A DNA stretch of 5,561 nt from an uncultured Oscillospiraceae bacterium (GCA_900752305.1 CAADUV010000123.1:1-5561), one strand, 5' to 3'; positions 1 to 5,094 are shown, numbered from the stretch's first letter. Notes: a model not told the origin generated them from the letters alone. Made by a program: numbers and translations.

Positions 1-96
1 ATCCCGGCGGAGCAGGCTGCCGTAGCTGTCGAAAAGACCCAGTTTGATGGTGGTGCCGCCTACGTCCACCCCGTAGGCCAATGCGTTCTCGTTCAT
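1..96 (-). CDS. ROK-family sugar kinase (glucokinase-like), N-terminal 32 residues only
   Basis: The gene reads leftwards off the window edge, so only the first 32 residues are present. They contain GVDVGGTTIKLGLFD (residues 9-23) followed by a short turn and GSLLRR. This is the phosphate-1 ATP-binding loop (DxGGTxxKxGL) that opens ROK (repressor/ORF/kinase) proteins and other members of the actin/hexokinase ATPase fold. Because the motif lies at the extreme N-terminus with no helix-turn-helix domain before it, a cytoplasmic sugar kinase such as glucokinase is more likely than a ROK repressor. The substrate cannot be read from this fragment. The ATG at 94-96 has a near-perfect AAGGAGG ribosome binding site 7 nt upstream (minus strand, 104-110), which fixes the start. 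It diverges from the transketolase operon, which suits a role in carbohydrate metabolism, but shared regulation is only inference. Confidence 0.85.
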   Translation of the reverse strand, partial: MNENALAYGVDVGGTTIKLGLFDSYGSLLRRD

Positions 97-126
97 GCGG
101 AACCCTCCTTGTTTGGAATTGTTCCC

Positions 127-135
127 ATTATAGCA
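127..135 (-). promoter_or_regulatory. Extended -10 promoter of the ROK kinase gene
   Basis: Read on the minus strand, 135-127 is TGCTATAAT, a perfect extended -10 element (TGn plus consensus TATAAT). No good -35 hexamer lies 16-18 nt further upstream, as is common when an extended -10 is present. It would start transcription near 120, giving a leader of about 24 nt before the ATG at 96. Seen directly; activity is inferred. Confidence 0.65.
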
Positions 136-218
136 CAGACCGTGCCGCAGGCAGACATTCCCACTGGGGAAACCTGCGCTTTTTTTGAACATTCCCCCTT
201 TTTTTGACCAATTTTGTG

Positions 219-227
219 TGCTACAAT
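219..227 (+). promoter_or_regulatory. Extended -10 promoter of the transketolase operon
   Basis: TGCTACAAT at 219-227 is an extended -10 with one mismatch to TATAAT. The region at the expected -35 distance (about 199-204) is only a T run. TTGACC at 204-209 is too close (12 nt) to serve as its -35. Two similar T-rich blocks precede it (TTTTTTTGAACATT at 180-193 and TTTTTTTGACCAATT at 199-213) and might be an upstream contact or operator element. The transcript would start near 234, leaving a leader of about 54 nt. Confidence 0.6.
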
Positions 228-287
228 GGATAAGAAATCTACTTCTGTCTACCAAGAACTTTACAGAAAAAGGATGAGGAGTTTATT

Positions 288-1139
288 ATGACCAATGAAG
301 AACTGCGACAGTTGCAGCTGACCGCCTGCGACGTGCGCAAATGCGTCCTGACTGCCACCCACAGCGCCAAATCCGGCCACCCCGGCGGCAGTCTCTCCGC
401 GGCCGACCTGTTCACCTACCTGTACTTCCACGAGCTGCGCATCGACCCAAAGGACCCCAAATGGGCGGAGCGAGATCGCTTCGTCCTCTCCAAGGGCCAC
501 ACCGCCCCCGGCCTGTACGGCGCCCTGGCCCTCCGCGGCTACTTCCCCGTGGAGGATCTGACCACCCTCCGCCACATCGACAGCTACCTCCAGGGTCACC
601 CCAACATGAACACCGTCCCCGGCATTGATATGTCCACCGGCTCCCTGGGTCAGGGCATCTCCACCGCTGTGGGCATGGCCAAGGGCGCAAAATACCTGGG
701 CAAGGACGTGAACGTGTACTGCCTGCTGGGCGACGGCGAGATCGCCGAAGGCCAGGTGTGGGAGGCATCTCTGTTCGCCGCCCACTACAAGCTGGACAAC
801 TTCTGCGCCATCGTGGACGTGAATGGCCTTCAAATCGACGGCCGCACTGCTGACGTGATGAACACCGAGCCTCTGGCGGACAAGTTCGCCGCCTTCGGCT
901 ACGACGTGACCGAGATCGACGGCCACGACTTCACCCAGCTGGAAGCCGCCTTTGCCAAATTCCACGCCAACGCCGGCACCGGCAAGCCCACCATGATCCT
1001 CATGCACACCACCAAGGGCAAGGGCGTGAGCTACATGGAAGACCAGGCAGGCTGGCACGGCAAGGCACCCAACGATGACGAATACGCCCAGGGCATCCAG
1101 GAGCTGGACGCACTGAGAGCAGAACTGGAGGCGAAGTGA
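288..1139 (+). CDS. Transketolase, N-terminal (ThDP pyrophosphate-binding) subunit
   Basis: This 283-aa protein matches the N-terminal third to half of transketolase, the form found as a separate polypeptide in many Firmicutes and archaea. It binds thiamine diphosphate and Mg2+ and, with the next gene's product, moves two-carbon ketol units between sugar phosphates in the non-oxidative pentose phosphate pathway (cytoplasm). Visible motifs are SGHPGGSLS (29-37), SKGHTAPGLY (68-77), GHPNMN and STGSLGQG (103-123), the ThDP/Mg motif GDGEIAEGQVWEA (148-160) with its partner asparagine in VDVNGLQIDG (N179), TTKGKGVSYMED (241-252) and WHGKAP (256-261). No expected motif is missing. The ATG at 288 follows the purine-rich AGGATGAGGAG (271-281), 6 nt away, a good ribosome binding site. 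It is the first gene of a two-gene operon, and the partner starts 1 nt after its stop. Family assignment is firm; in vivo substrates are inferred. Confidence 0.96.
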   Translation: MTNEELRQLQLTACDVRKCVLTATHSAKSGHPGGSLSAADLFTYLYFHELRIDPKDPKWAERDRFVLSKGHTAPGLYGALALRGYFPVEDLTTLRHIDSYLQGHPNMNTVPGIDMSTGSLGQGISTAVGMAKGAKYLGKDVNVYCLLGDGEIAEGQVWEASLFAAHYKLDNFCAIVDVNGLQIDGRTADVMNTEPLADKFAAFGYDVTEIDGHDFTQLEAAFAKFHANAGTGKPTMILMHTTKGKGVSYMEDQAGWHGKAPNDDEYAQGIQELDALRAELEAK

Positions 1140-1140
1140 G

Positions 1141-2085
1141 ATGGCTGACGTAAAGAAAATCGCGACTCGTGAGAGCTACGGCAACGCCCTGAAAGCCCTG
1201 GGCGGAGAAGTGACCGACCTGGTGGTGCTGGACGCCGACCTGGCCGGTGCTACCAAGACCAACACCTTCCAGAAGGCATACCCCGACCGCTTCTTCGACT
1301 GCGGCATCGCCGAGGCCAACATGGTGGGCGCGGCGGCCGGTCTGGCCACCATGGGCCTGGTGCCCTTTGCCTCCACCTTTGCCATGTTCGCCGCCGGGCG
1401 TGCCTATGAGCAGATCCGCAACACCATCGGCTACCCCCACCTGAACGTGAAGATCGGCGCCACCCACGGCGGCATCTCCGTGGGCGAGGACGGCGCGTCC
1501 CACCAGTGCTGCGAGGACTTCGGCCTCATGCGCACCATCCCCGGCATGACCGTGATGTGCCCTGCCGACGACGTGGAGGCCACCGCTATGGTCCGCGCCG
1601 CTTACGAGCACGTGGGCCCCGTCTATATGCGCTTTGCCCGCCTGGCCACCCCCGTGTTCCATGACCCTGACCACTACACCTTCCAGATCGGCAAGGGCGA
1701 AGTGCTCCGGGAGGGCACCGACGTGGCCATCATCGCCACCGGCCTGATGGTCTACGAGGCACTGGAAGCAGCCAAGGCACTGGAAGCCGACGGCATCTCC
1801 GCTCGGGTCATCAACATGGCCACCATCAAGCCCCTGGACGAAGCCCTGGTGCTCCAGGCGGCCAAGGAGTGCGGCAAGATCGTCACCGCCGAGGAACACA
1901 ACATCATCGGCGGCCTGGGTGAAGCGGTCTGCGCCTGCGTGGCAGAGCATTGCCCCGTCCCCGTCAAGCGCATCGGCGTCCAGGACACCTTTGGCCACTC
2001 CGGCCCCGCTGTGGACCTGCTGAAGCAGTTCGGCCTGTGCGCAGACAACATTGCGTCTGTGACCCGCACTTTTGTCGGTAAGTAA
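1141..2085 (+). CDS. Transketolase, C-terminal (pyrimidine-binding and C-terminal domain) subunit
   Basis: This 314-aa protein is the other half of the split transketolase. The pyrimidine-binding domain occupies about residues 5-165, with CGIAEANMVGAAAGLA (54-69). E58 is the glutamate that activates the ThDP aminopyrimidine in this family. THGGISVGEDGASHQ (108-121) contributes to the active site. The C-terminal transketolase domain follows (about 185-310), with EEHNIIGGLGEAV (251-263) and FGHSG (284-288). 1-Deoxyxylulose-5-phosphate synthase shares this fold but is a single long chain, so it is an unlikely alternative. The ATG at 1141 begins 1 nt after the TGA of the upstream subunit, and its ribosome binding site (GGAGG, 1128-1132) lies inside the last codons of that gene. 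Translational coupling, which would give equal amounts of the two subunits, is therefore likely. A strong terminator follows 20 nt after the stop. Confidence 0.96.
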   Translation: MADVKKIATRESYGNALKALGGEVTDLVVLDADLAGATKTNTFQKAYPDRFFDCGIAEANMVGAAAGLATMGLVPFASTFAMFAAGRAYEQIRNTIGYPHLNVKIGATHGGISVGEDGASHQCCEDFGLMRTIPGMTVMCPADDVEATAMVRAAYEHVGPVYMRFARLATPVFHDPDHYTFQIGKGEVLREGTDVAIIATGLMVYEALEAAKALEADGISARVINMATIKPLDEALVLQAAKECGKIVTAEEHNIIGGLGEAVCACVAEHCPVPVKRIGVQDTFGHSGPAVDLLKQFGLCADNIASVTRTFVGK

Positions 2086-2105
2086 TCCCTAACCGTAAAT
2101 TTCTG

Positions 2106-2146
2106 CACCCGGATGGCCTGAAACCCGTGCCATTCGGGTGTTTTTT
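2106..2146 (+). terminator. Intrinsic terminator of the transketolase operon
   Basis: CACCCGGATGGC (2106-2117) pairs over 12 bp with GCCATTCGGGTG (2129-2140), with one G-U pair and no mismatch. The loop is 11 nt and six T follow (2141-2146). It lies just after the stop at 2085, as expected of a Rho-independent terminator. Confidence 0.92.
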
Positions 2147-2159
2147 CGCCTCGTCCGTC

Positions 2160-2188
2160 TTGCTATTTCACCGGAAAAATGCTATGCT
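2160..2188 (+). promoter_or_regulatory. Candidate promoter for the 92-aa protein gene
   Basis: TTGCTA (2160-2165) and TATGCT (2183-2188) are separated by 17 nt. Each matches four of six consensus bases. The position fits, since it follows directly on the transketolase terminator and a new promoter is needed here. Transcription would start near 2195, just before the hairpin at 2204-2231. A second TATGCT at 2190-2195 could be an alternative -10. The motif match alone is modest. Confidence 0.4.
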
Positions 2189-2189
2189 T

Positions 2190-2256
2190 TATGCTAGAAG
2201 ATACTGCACTCCCCCGTCCGATGGAATGCAGCGTTTTCTATGCTAGGAGGCACTGT
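2190..2256 (+). repeat. Imperfect direct repeat flanking a hairpin in the 92-aa gene leader
   Basis: TATGCTAGAAGATACTGC (2190-2207) recurs as TATGCTAGGAGGCACTGT (2239-2256), 14 of 18 bases identical, and all four differences are transitions. The second copy carries the AGGAGG ribosome binding site. Between them CTGCACTCC (2204-2212) pairs with GGAATGCAG (2223-2231), a 9-bp stem with one C-A mismatch and a 10-nt loop. The stem would sit near the 5' end of the mRNA, where it could stabilise the transcript or regulate it. No known riboswitch is recognised. Confidence 0.5.
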
Positions 2257-2257
2257 T

Positions 2258-2536
2258 ATGATCACCGCACACCCCCATTTCTATCTCCCCAACCTCTACA
2301 CCTTCCAGAACAAGAACACCTTTTACGGCAGCTTAGACGAGCTGCGCTTCCGGGTGGCCTATCAGGAGGACGAGGAGGCGGGGAAGCAGTTCCACGTCTG
2401 CACCTGGCCAGGCCCGTATTGCCTGGCGGAGAGCGAAGTGACAGCGGAGGCGGTCTTCCCTCTGGACGAAGAGGGCTACCAGGAGGTGCTGGCGTGGCTG
2501 GACGCCGCGTATCAGCAGGTACATCCCCAGTCATGA
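2258..2536 (+). CDS. Uncharacterised small acidic protein, 92 aa
   Basis: I do not recognise a named family. The ATG at 2258 has a perfect AGGAGG (2245-2250) at 7-nt spacing. An in-frame alternative start at 2240 lies before that site and is unlikely. The protein begins MITAHPHFYLPNLYTFQ, is rich in Tyr, Phe and Trp, and is acidic overall (DEEAG, EEGYQE). It has no signal peptide, membrane segment, Cys cluster or obvious catalytic motif. Its make-up (aromatic start, GSLDELRFRVAY about residues 24-35, CTWPGPYCLAE about 48-58, and a helix EEGYQEVLAWLDAAYQQ near the end) suggests a compact alpha/beta domain. Codon use and GC content match the neighbours, which supports a real gene. It has its own leader after the transketolase terminator and lies 70 nt before the cation exporter gene, so the two may be co-transcribed. 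Function unknown. Confidence 0.8.
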   Translation: MITAHPHFYLPNLYTFQNKNTFYGSLDELRFRVAYQEDEEAGKQFHVCTWPGPYCLAESEVTAEAVFPLDEEGYQEVLAWLDAAYQQVHPQS

Positions 2537-2555
2537 CCGTGCCCGCCACAACTGA

Positions 2556-2575
2556 CCTGTCCGCGACCGGACAGG
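2556..2575. repeat. Perfect 8-bp inverted repeat upstream of the CNNM/CorC gene
   Basis: CCTGTCCG (2556-2563) and CGGACAGG (2568-2575) are perfect complements around a 4-nt centre, CGAC. No T run follows (ATACCC), so it is not a normal terminator. It could be a DNA operator for a dimeric regulator or an mRNA stem. It fills almost exactly the 17-nt gap between a weak -35-like CTGACC (2552-2557) and a poor -10-like GATACC (2575-2580), an arrangement that would suit an operator, but that promoter is weak. Confidence 0.5.
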
Positions 2576-2586
2576 ATACCCAAATT

Positions 2587-2591
2587 AGGAG
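2587..2591 (+). promoter_or_regulatory. Unusually distant ribosome binding site of the CNNM/CorC gene
   Basis: AGGAG lies 15 nt before the ATG at 2607, well beyond the usual 5-10 nt. No in-frame ATG, GTG or TTG lies between them, and later in-frame starts would cut into the first membrane helix. The start at 2607 is therefore kept, and weak or regulated initiation is possible. Confidence 0.55.
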
Positions 2592-2606
2592 CGTGATTTT
2601 TACTCA

Positions 2607-3869
2607 ATGGACAGTAGCTCAATCGGCATAATCGTTGCGCTGGTATTGCTGGTCATCACCTCAGCGTACTTCTCCGCCACCGAGACCGCCTTTTCCTCTC
2701 TGAACAAGATCAGACTGCGGAACATGGCGGACGACGGCAACCGCAAGGCCGAGGCCACCCTGCGCCTGGCTGAAGATTTTGACCGACTGCTCTCCACCCT
2801 TTTGGTGGGCAATAATATTGTCAACATCACCGCCGCCACCCTGGGCACCTTGTTCTTCACCAAGCTCAGCCCGGAGTATGGCGCCACCATCTCCACCGTG
2901 GTCTTGACCCTGGTCATCCTCACCTTCGGGGAGATCAGCCCCAAGACCATCGCCAAGGAAAACGCGGAAAGCTGGGCCATGGTGTCCACTCCCTTCCTGC
3001 GGGTGCTCTCCACCGTCCTGCGTCCCCTGACCATCCTGTTCAGCCTGCTCCAAAAGGGCATCGGCAAATTGTTCCACGCCAGCGGCGACCGGGGCATCAC
3101 GGAAGACGAGCTGATCACCATGGTCTCCACCGCTGAGGACGAGGGGGGCCTGGACCAGAACGAGAGCCGCCTCATCCGTTCCGCCATTGAGTTCGGAGAC
3201 ATGGAGGTGGAGGAGATTCTCACCCCCCGGGTGGACATCGTGTCCATCTCCGACCAGGCCAGTGCCAAGGAGCTGGATGAGCTGATCTCGTCCAACCGCT
3301 TCTCCCGCATCCCCGTCTGGCGGGGCAGCATCGACACCATCATCGGCATGATCCACGAAAAGGACTTCCACGAGGCCGAGCTGGAGGACAACGACAGCTG
3401 GACGCACCTGATCTCCCCGGTCATCTACGTCACCCCCACCTCCCCTGTGGCCGACCTGCTGTATGAGATGCAGCGGCGGAAGATGCACATGTCCGTGGTG
3501 GTAGACGAATACGGCGGCACGGAAGGTCTGGTGACCCTGGAGGACATCCTGGAAGAACTGGTGGGCGAGATCTGGGACGAGCACGACGAAGTGGTGGAAC
3601 GCATCCGGAAAGTGGAGGATGGTTCCTACCTCATCTCCTGCTCCGCCAGCATCGACGACGTGTTCCAGCTCTTCGACCTGCGGATGGATGACGATATGAC
3701 CACCCTCTCCGCCTGGGTCATCGACTCCCTGGGGCACATCCCCAAGATCGGCGACCAGTTCACCTACGAGAACTTGCAGGTGACCGTGACCAAGCTCCAG
3801 CGGATGCGCGTCCTGGAAATCCGCGTGGATGTGCTGCCGGAAGCGGCGGAGGACGAGGAACAGGATTGA
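2607..3869 (+). CDS. CNNM/CBS-pair/CorC-HlyC family membrane protein, probable Mg2+ or divalent cation exporter
   Basis: The 420-aa protein has the full architecture of the HlyC/CorC family. A CNNM (DUF21) membrane domain spans about residues 4-155, with SATETAFSSLNKIRLRNMA (23-41), GNNIVNI (68-74) and the conserved FGEISPKTIA (107-116). Hydrophobic helices fall near 5-22, 62-85, 93-112 and 128-150. A CBS pair follows (about 200-325): EEILTPRVDIV (202-212), SRIPVW (233-238), GMIHEKDF (247-254), and VVVDEYGGTEGLVT (297-310) leading into LEDILEELVGEI. The C-terminal CorC_HlyC domain (about 335-410) and an acidic tail complete it. Characterised relatives (CorC, MpfA, eukaryotic CNNM) export Mg2+ and bind ATP-Mg in the CBS module. 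Older labels such as hemolysin are misleading. The ion is inferred from the family. The gene follows the 92-aa protein after a 70-nt gap holding a palindrome, and ends before a bidirectional terminator. Confidence 0.95.
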   Translation: MDSSSIGIIVALVLLVITSAYFSATETAFSSLNKIRLRNMADDGNRKAEATLRLAEDFDRLLSTLLVGNNIVNITAATLGTLFFTKLSPEYGATISTVVLTLVILTFGEISPKTIAKENAESWAMVSTPFLRVLSTVLRPLTILFSLLQKGIGKLFHASGDRGITEDELITMVSTAEDEGGLDQNESRLIRSAIEFGDMEVEEILTPRVDIVSISDQASAKELDELISSNRFSRIPVWRGSIDTIIGMIHEKDFHEAELEDNDSWTHLISPVIYVTPTSPVADLLYEMQRRKMHMSVVVDEYGGTEGLVTLEDILEELVGEIWDEHDEVVERIRKVEDGSYLISCSASIDDVFQLFDLRMDDDMTTLSAWVIDSLGHIPKIGDQFTYENLQVTVTKLQRMRVLEIRVDVLPEAAEDEEQD

Positions 3870-3895
3870 CCTGTTGCCATTGATTTTTTGGAACG

Positions 3896-3925
3896 AAAAG
3901 GACACCCAAATGGGTGTCCTTTTTT
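3896..3925. terminator. Bidirectional intrinsic terminator between convergent genes
   Basis: AAAAGGACACCC (3896-3907) pairs perfectly with GGGTGTCCTTTT (3912-3923) around the loop AAAT. T continues to 3925 on the plus strand, and the minus strand reads TTTT after the stem. It lies 26 nt after the CNNM/CorC stop and 16 nt after the convergent gene's stop, so it can serve both. Confidence 0.93.
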
Positions 3926-3941
3926 GCGTGGGCTGGGACGG

Positions 3942-4811
3942 TCACTCCTCCGTCACATGCACATGATTGTTGATATGATCCATGCAGTAGCACCGATACC
4001 CGGCGCACTTGGAGCAGTACCGGAACTCCAAATCCGGATAGTCCGCATCCGTCCGGCCGCAGACACAGCACTTGTGCAGATAGCCTGTCCGCTCCTTGGC
4101 CTGTCTGGCCGCCTGCTTGAAGTGGATGGTCTGATGGGAGTTCTTGTGCTGGAACTGCTGCTTCTTCCACCGCAGCGCCCCCAGGAGGCTGTCGCCGAAG
4201 AAGATGAGGTAGTTGAGAATGGCCAAAATGGGCAGCAGCGCCATCATGTACTGATGCTTCCCCACCATCCGCAGCACCTGGTACAGCAGGAAGATCCCAT
4301 CCAGATAAGCCAGCCACTTCACCCGTACCGGTATGACGTAGCACATGAGCACCTGCATATCCGGAAACAGGGATGCAAAAGCCAAAAACAGGGACAGGTT
4401 GGTGTAGTACATACTGGTGGTCACAGCCATACCCAGCCCATTCAACGTGGCCAGGAACCCTACCAGAATGGCCAGCAGGATGCCGGAGAGATAGAAGATG
4501 TTGAATCGGGGCGTTCCCCACTGCTCCTCCATACGGGAACCGATGAAGTAGTAAAAGTAGGTGCTGATGGCAAAAAAGAAAATGTTGCTGCTGGCCTCCG
4601 GCACGAAAATGAACGTGACCACCCGCCAGATCTGCCCTTGGAAGATATAATCAGGCACAAAGGACAGGATGCCGCTAAAAGTGCCCCGACTGAGCAGATC
4701 CATAATGTAAACAGCTACGTTGCCAATGACCACCCAGAGGATGAGATTTGGGATGCCGAACCGTGGATGGCTGTAGCAGAAGCGATCGATCGCTTGGTTG
4801 ATTTTTTTCAC
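3942..4811 (-). CDS. Rhomboid-fold membrane protein without catalytic residues, with C-terminal Cys/His (zinc-type) tail
   Basis: With the GTG start at 4811 the protein has 289 residues. About six membrane helices are visible (near 22-41, 75-91, 103-121, 126-148, 153-170 and 187-206). Rhomboid-superfamily landmarks include GQIWRVVTFIF (59-69, the L1-loop WR motif), MEEQWGTPRFNIFYL (94-108) and an ALFP-like segment with IPVRVKWLA (144-168). The protease residues are not seen. No GxSG occurs in helix 4 (TTSMYYTNLSLFLAFAS), the helix 2 His positions read P71 and N76, and helix 6 has N200 where His is expected. It therefore resembles pseudoproteases (iRhom- or derlin-like) in principle. After a basic linker (214-247), the tail carries C248, C249, C251, C266, C269, C274, C276, H279, H283 and H285, a probable zinc-binding module on one side of the membrane. 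Function is unknown, and the rhomboid call comes from pattern, not alignment. Confidence 0.82.
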   Translation of the reverse strand: MKKINQAIDRFCYSHPRFGIPNLILWVVIGNVAVYIMDLLSRGTFSGILSFVPDYIFQGQIWRVVTFIFVPEASSNIFFFAISTYFYYFIGSRMEEQWGTPRFNIFYLSGILLAILVGFLATLNGLGMAVTTSMYYTNLSLFLAFASLFPDMQVLMCYVIPVRVKWLAYLDGIFLLYQVLRMVGKHQYMMALLPILAILNYLIFFGDSLLGALRWKKQQFQHKNSHQTIHFKQAARQAKERTGYLHKCCVCGRTDADYPDLEFRYCSKCAGYRCYCMDHINNHVHVTEE

Positions 4812-4819
4812 GAACATGA

Positions 4820-4824
4820 CCTCC
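4820..4824 (-). promoter_or_regulatory. Ribosome binding site that selects the GTG start at 4811
   Basis: On the minus strand, GGAGG (4824-4820) is 8 nt from GTG at 4811 but only 2 nt from the in-frame ATG at 4817. The GTG, giving MKKINQAIDRF, is therefore the better start. The much longer reading from 4901 has no ribosome binding site, and its extra residues overlap the promoter at 4843-4871. Confidence 0.7.
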
Positions 4825-4842
4825 AAAACAGTGCTTGATGTT

Positions 4843-4871
4843 ATTGTAGCCGGACGAAGGGGAAAAGTCCA
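4843..4871 (-). promoter_or_regulatory. Candidate promoter of the rhomboid-like gene
   Basis: On the minus strand TGGACT (4871-4866) and TACAAT (4848-4843) lie 17 nt apart, matching four and five of six consensus bases. Transcription would begin near 4836, about 25 nt before the GTG start. Confidence 0.5.
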
Positions 4872-4888
4872 CAGGATTTTGTAAATAC

Positions 4889-4918
4889 TTGCAGAATACA
4901 ATGGGACTGTGCTAAAAT
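4889..4918 (+). promoter_or_regulatory. Promoter of the ahcY leader and gene
   Basis: TTGCAG (4889-4894) and TAAAAT (4913-4918) are separated by 18 nt, and TG at 4910-4911 makes the latter an extended -10 (TGCTAAAAT). Transcription would begin near 4925, giving a leader of about 170 nt. It is back to back with the minus-strand promoter at 4843-4871. Confidence 0.6.
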
Positions 4919-4924
4919 CATCAT

Positions 4925-5032
4925 GACGTAGTAGCGTCTCTTAGAAAAAAGCCCCGCAGGCCGCAGCGTTAAGAAAACTTGCCAGTGGCAAGTTTTTAGC
5001 GTAGGCCATGCCTGTTCTACTGGCATGGTACG
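4925..5032 (+). other. Structured leader (or dispersed hairpin repeat) upstream of ahcY
   Basis: Three hairpins can be drawn. (1) GACGT/GCGTC, 4925-4938. (2) AAAACTTGCC (4974-4983) with GGCAAGTTTT (4987-4996), loop AGT. It extends outward through GCGTTA/TAGCGT (4966-4971 with 4997-5002, two G-U pairs), then GGCC/GGCC (4959-4962 with 5004-5007) and GCA/TGC. (3) CCATGCC (5006-5012) with GGCATGG (5022-5028), extended by CGTA/TACG (5000-5003 with 5029-5032). Hairpin 3 uses bases needed by the outer part of hairpin 2, so the two extended forms exclude each other. Hairpin 2 ends in TTTTT and could act as a terminator or attenuator. ACGTA (4926-4930) could instead pair with TACGT (5029-5033) and close the whole domain. 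No SAM, SAH, T-box or cobalamin riboswitch consensus is recognised. A dispersed intergenic repeat is the main alternative. Confidence 0.55.
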
Positions 5033-5094
5033 TTGGTTCTTGCGCATTTCCTTAATTTCAAATATACCACACTCTACAGAAAGGTCTACACACC

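Noticed and set aside
204..209. TTGACC as the -35 of the transketolase promoter
   Set aside because: It is only 12 nt from TACAAT (222-227), and no acceptable -10 lies 16-18 nt after it.
261..1998. Long minus-strand open frames (265 aa at 261-1058 and 332 aa at 1000-1998) opposite the transketolase genes
   Set aside because: They mirror GC-rich codon bias of well-supported plus-strand genes, are Gly/Val/His/Ala-rich without any motif, and have no good ribosome binding sites.
2556..2575. Terminator between the 92-aa gene and the CNNM/CorC gene
   Set aside because: The stem is perfect but short and is followed by ATACCC with no T run.
2179..2631. 150-aa plus-strand frame overlapping the 92-aa gene
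   Set aside because: It starts without a ribosome binding site, runs through the promoter/leader and the next gene's start, and turns into Gly/Arg-rich shadow sequence.
2600..3905. Minus-strand frames of 274 and 414 aa opposite the CNNM/CorC gene
   Set aside because: They are shadows of a gene with intact family motifs throughout. The longer one also reads through the terminator hairpin.
3888..4838. 316-aa plus-strand frame opposite the rhomboid-like gene
   Set aside because: It has no ribosome binding site and no domain, and the minus-strand reading gives clear membrane helices and a Cys/His tail.
4841..5047. 68-aa minus-strand frame across the ahcY leader
   Set aside because: It spans two hairpins and overlaps promoters on both strands, with no usable ribosome binding site or family. 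Kept only as a hint that the block may be a repeat.
4925..5094. Known riboswitch or T-box in the ahcY leader
   Set aside because: No T-box GGTGG-ACC element, SAM-I core or SAH riboswitch signature is found. GCCCCGCAGG (4951-4960) slightly resembles part of the cobalamin riboswitch core, but the remaining boxes are absent.
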